Source: JBPRGG01 sp051418075
GTDB lineage: Bacteria > Bacteroidota > Bacteroidia > Cytophagales > Cyclobacteriaceae
DNA length: 64,000 bases
Reading direction: 5' to 3'
NCBI GenBank assembly: GCA_051418075.1
Contig: JBPRGG010000148.1
Span: forward strand, 76,248 to 140,247
The translations under genes were made by a program, and so were the position numbers. Shown here in pieces: positions 63,731-64,000 of this stretch (position 1 is the first letter of the stretch; each line of letters opens with the position of its first letter). A model generated the notes under the pieces. It was given only the letters and a program-made list of their open reading frames with translations. It made no database searches and was not told where the DNA came from.

Positions 63731-63830
63731 ACAAGTCTGAAGAGGACATAGCTCTGCTGGAGAGCAACTATTAGCAATAAGACTTGTGGCTGAGGATAAG
63801 GGTTCTTGTTTTTGCAGGAACCTTTTTCTT
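63731..63830 (+). ncRNA. Candidate small structured RNA with its own terminator
   Basis: An outer 8-bp stem (ACAAGTCT 63731-63738 / AGACTTGT 63780-63787) encloses an inner hairpin GCTCTGCTGGAGAGC. It is followed at 63798-63830 by a rho-independent terminator (GGTTCTTG / CAGGAACC, then TTTTTC). Known RNA families were not recognised. It could be a trans-acting small RNA or an attenuator. Confidence 0.45.
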
Positions 63831-64000
63831 TGTATATCCTTTGCCTCCTATGGCTAAAGAAAACTCAAAGCCTGTTTTTCTTCATAAATTTCTTAAAACC
63901 TATAAAACAACCTTCTATAAACAGTCTTTAAAAAAAGCTTCATTACTTCTAGTTCAATTCAATAGATAAAGATGAGCTGCGGCCTATTTAGAACAAACCT

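Larger units (their letters stand above)
63101..64000. other. Non-coding right end of the window
   Basis: No convincing gene. It holds an intergenic repeat (63340), an imperfect hairpin (63490-63567) and the candidate RNA (63731-63830). A small open frame of 40 codons (ATG 63849) is too weak to call. Confidence 0.4.

Noticed and set aside
63749..63766. tRNA-like D arm
   Set aside because: No anticodon or T arm can be fitted, so it is kept only as part of a candidate RNA.
63784..63969. 61-codon ORF at the right end
   Set aside because: It overlaps the candidate RNA terminator, and starts with TTG without any coding evidence.

Overview
The window looks like a chromosomal segment of a Bacteroidota bacterium, most likely from the Cytophagales/Cytophagia side. 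It is AT-rich. Several gene starts carry a TAnnTTTG-type -7 promoter box, while strong Shine-Dalgarno sites are rare. The gene content also fits: Bacteroidota-style CsgE/CsgF/CsgG curli genes, a CusA-TolC fusion, a GH140-type glycosidase, O-antigen translocase, NadC and RecX. The assignment rests on gene families and promoter style only, since no rRNA or tRNA gene was seen.

Layout. 0-5.5 kb: housekeeping genes (end of a Gfo/Idh/MocA oxidoreductase, TerB-like protein, lipoprotein methyltransferase, nadC, recX) and an O-antigen flippase. 5.7-16 kb: a giant M1-type peptidase with a beta-barrel tail, a secreted endonuclease/phosphatase-fold protein, a compact cytochrome oxidase operon (cytochrome c, subunits II and I, two small membrane proteins), topoisomerase IB and YtxH. 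16.3-22.3 kb: heavy-metal efflux (RND pump fused to its outer-membrane channel, plus adaptor). 22.4-26.8 kb: an operon with two tandem GNAT-like paralogs, a PfkB kinase and a membrane EEP protein. 26.9-31.7 kb: curli (csgE-csgF-csgG-curlin) followed by a lipoprotein/PD40 gene split by a shift at an A10 run.

32.8-45 kb is a chemotaxis region on the minus strand. It has one intact Cache chemoreceptor, a second chemoreceptor gene broken by a 1.7-kb island (two AT-rich ORFs and the 5' part of a group II intron), and an eight-gene cluster read STAS-cheY-cheA-cheW-cheR-kinase-like-cheD-cheB. The kinase-like protein has Asn where the phospho-accepting His should be. 45-55 kb: dienelactone hydrolase, a MATE pump, and a GntR-headed sugar operon (gntR-deoC / rbsK-GRP transporter-PfkB-GH140) with a clear palindromic operator in front of gntR. 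Next to it lies a decayed patch holding an ECF sigma-factor pseudogene, a 163-bp MITE-like element and a small membrane-protein remnant.

55-64 kb: B12-dependent ribonucleotide reductase, a small HTH protein, a nucleoid-associated (NdpA-like) protein, a lipoprotein with carboxypeptidase-regulatory-like repeats, and a pair of paralogous membrane proteins. This pair has repeated signal-peptide-like modules ending in AQP and a C-terminal P-I-D-N-G/TM/basic tail that resembles a Bacteroidota sorting signal; it is the most novel-looking locus here. The last 0.9 kb is non-coding and holds an intergenic repeat, a large hairpin and a candidate small RNA with its own terminator.
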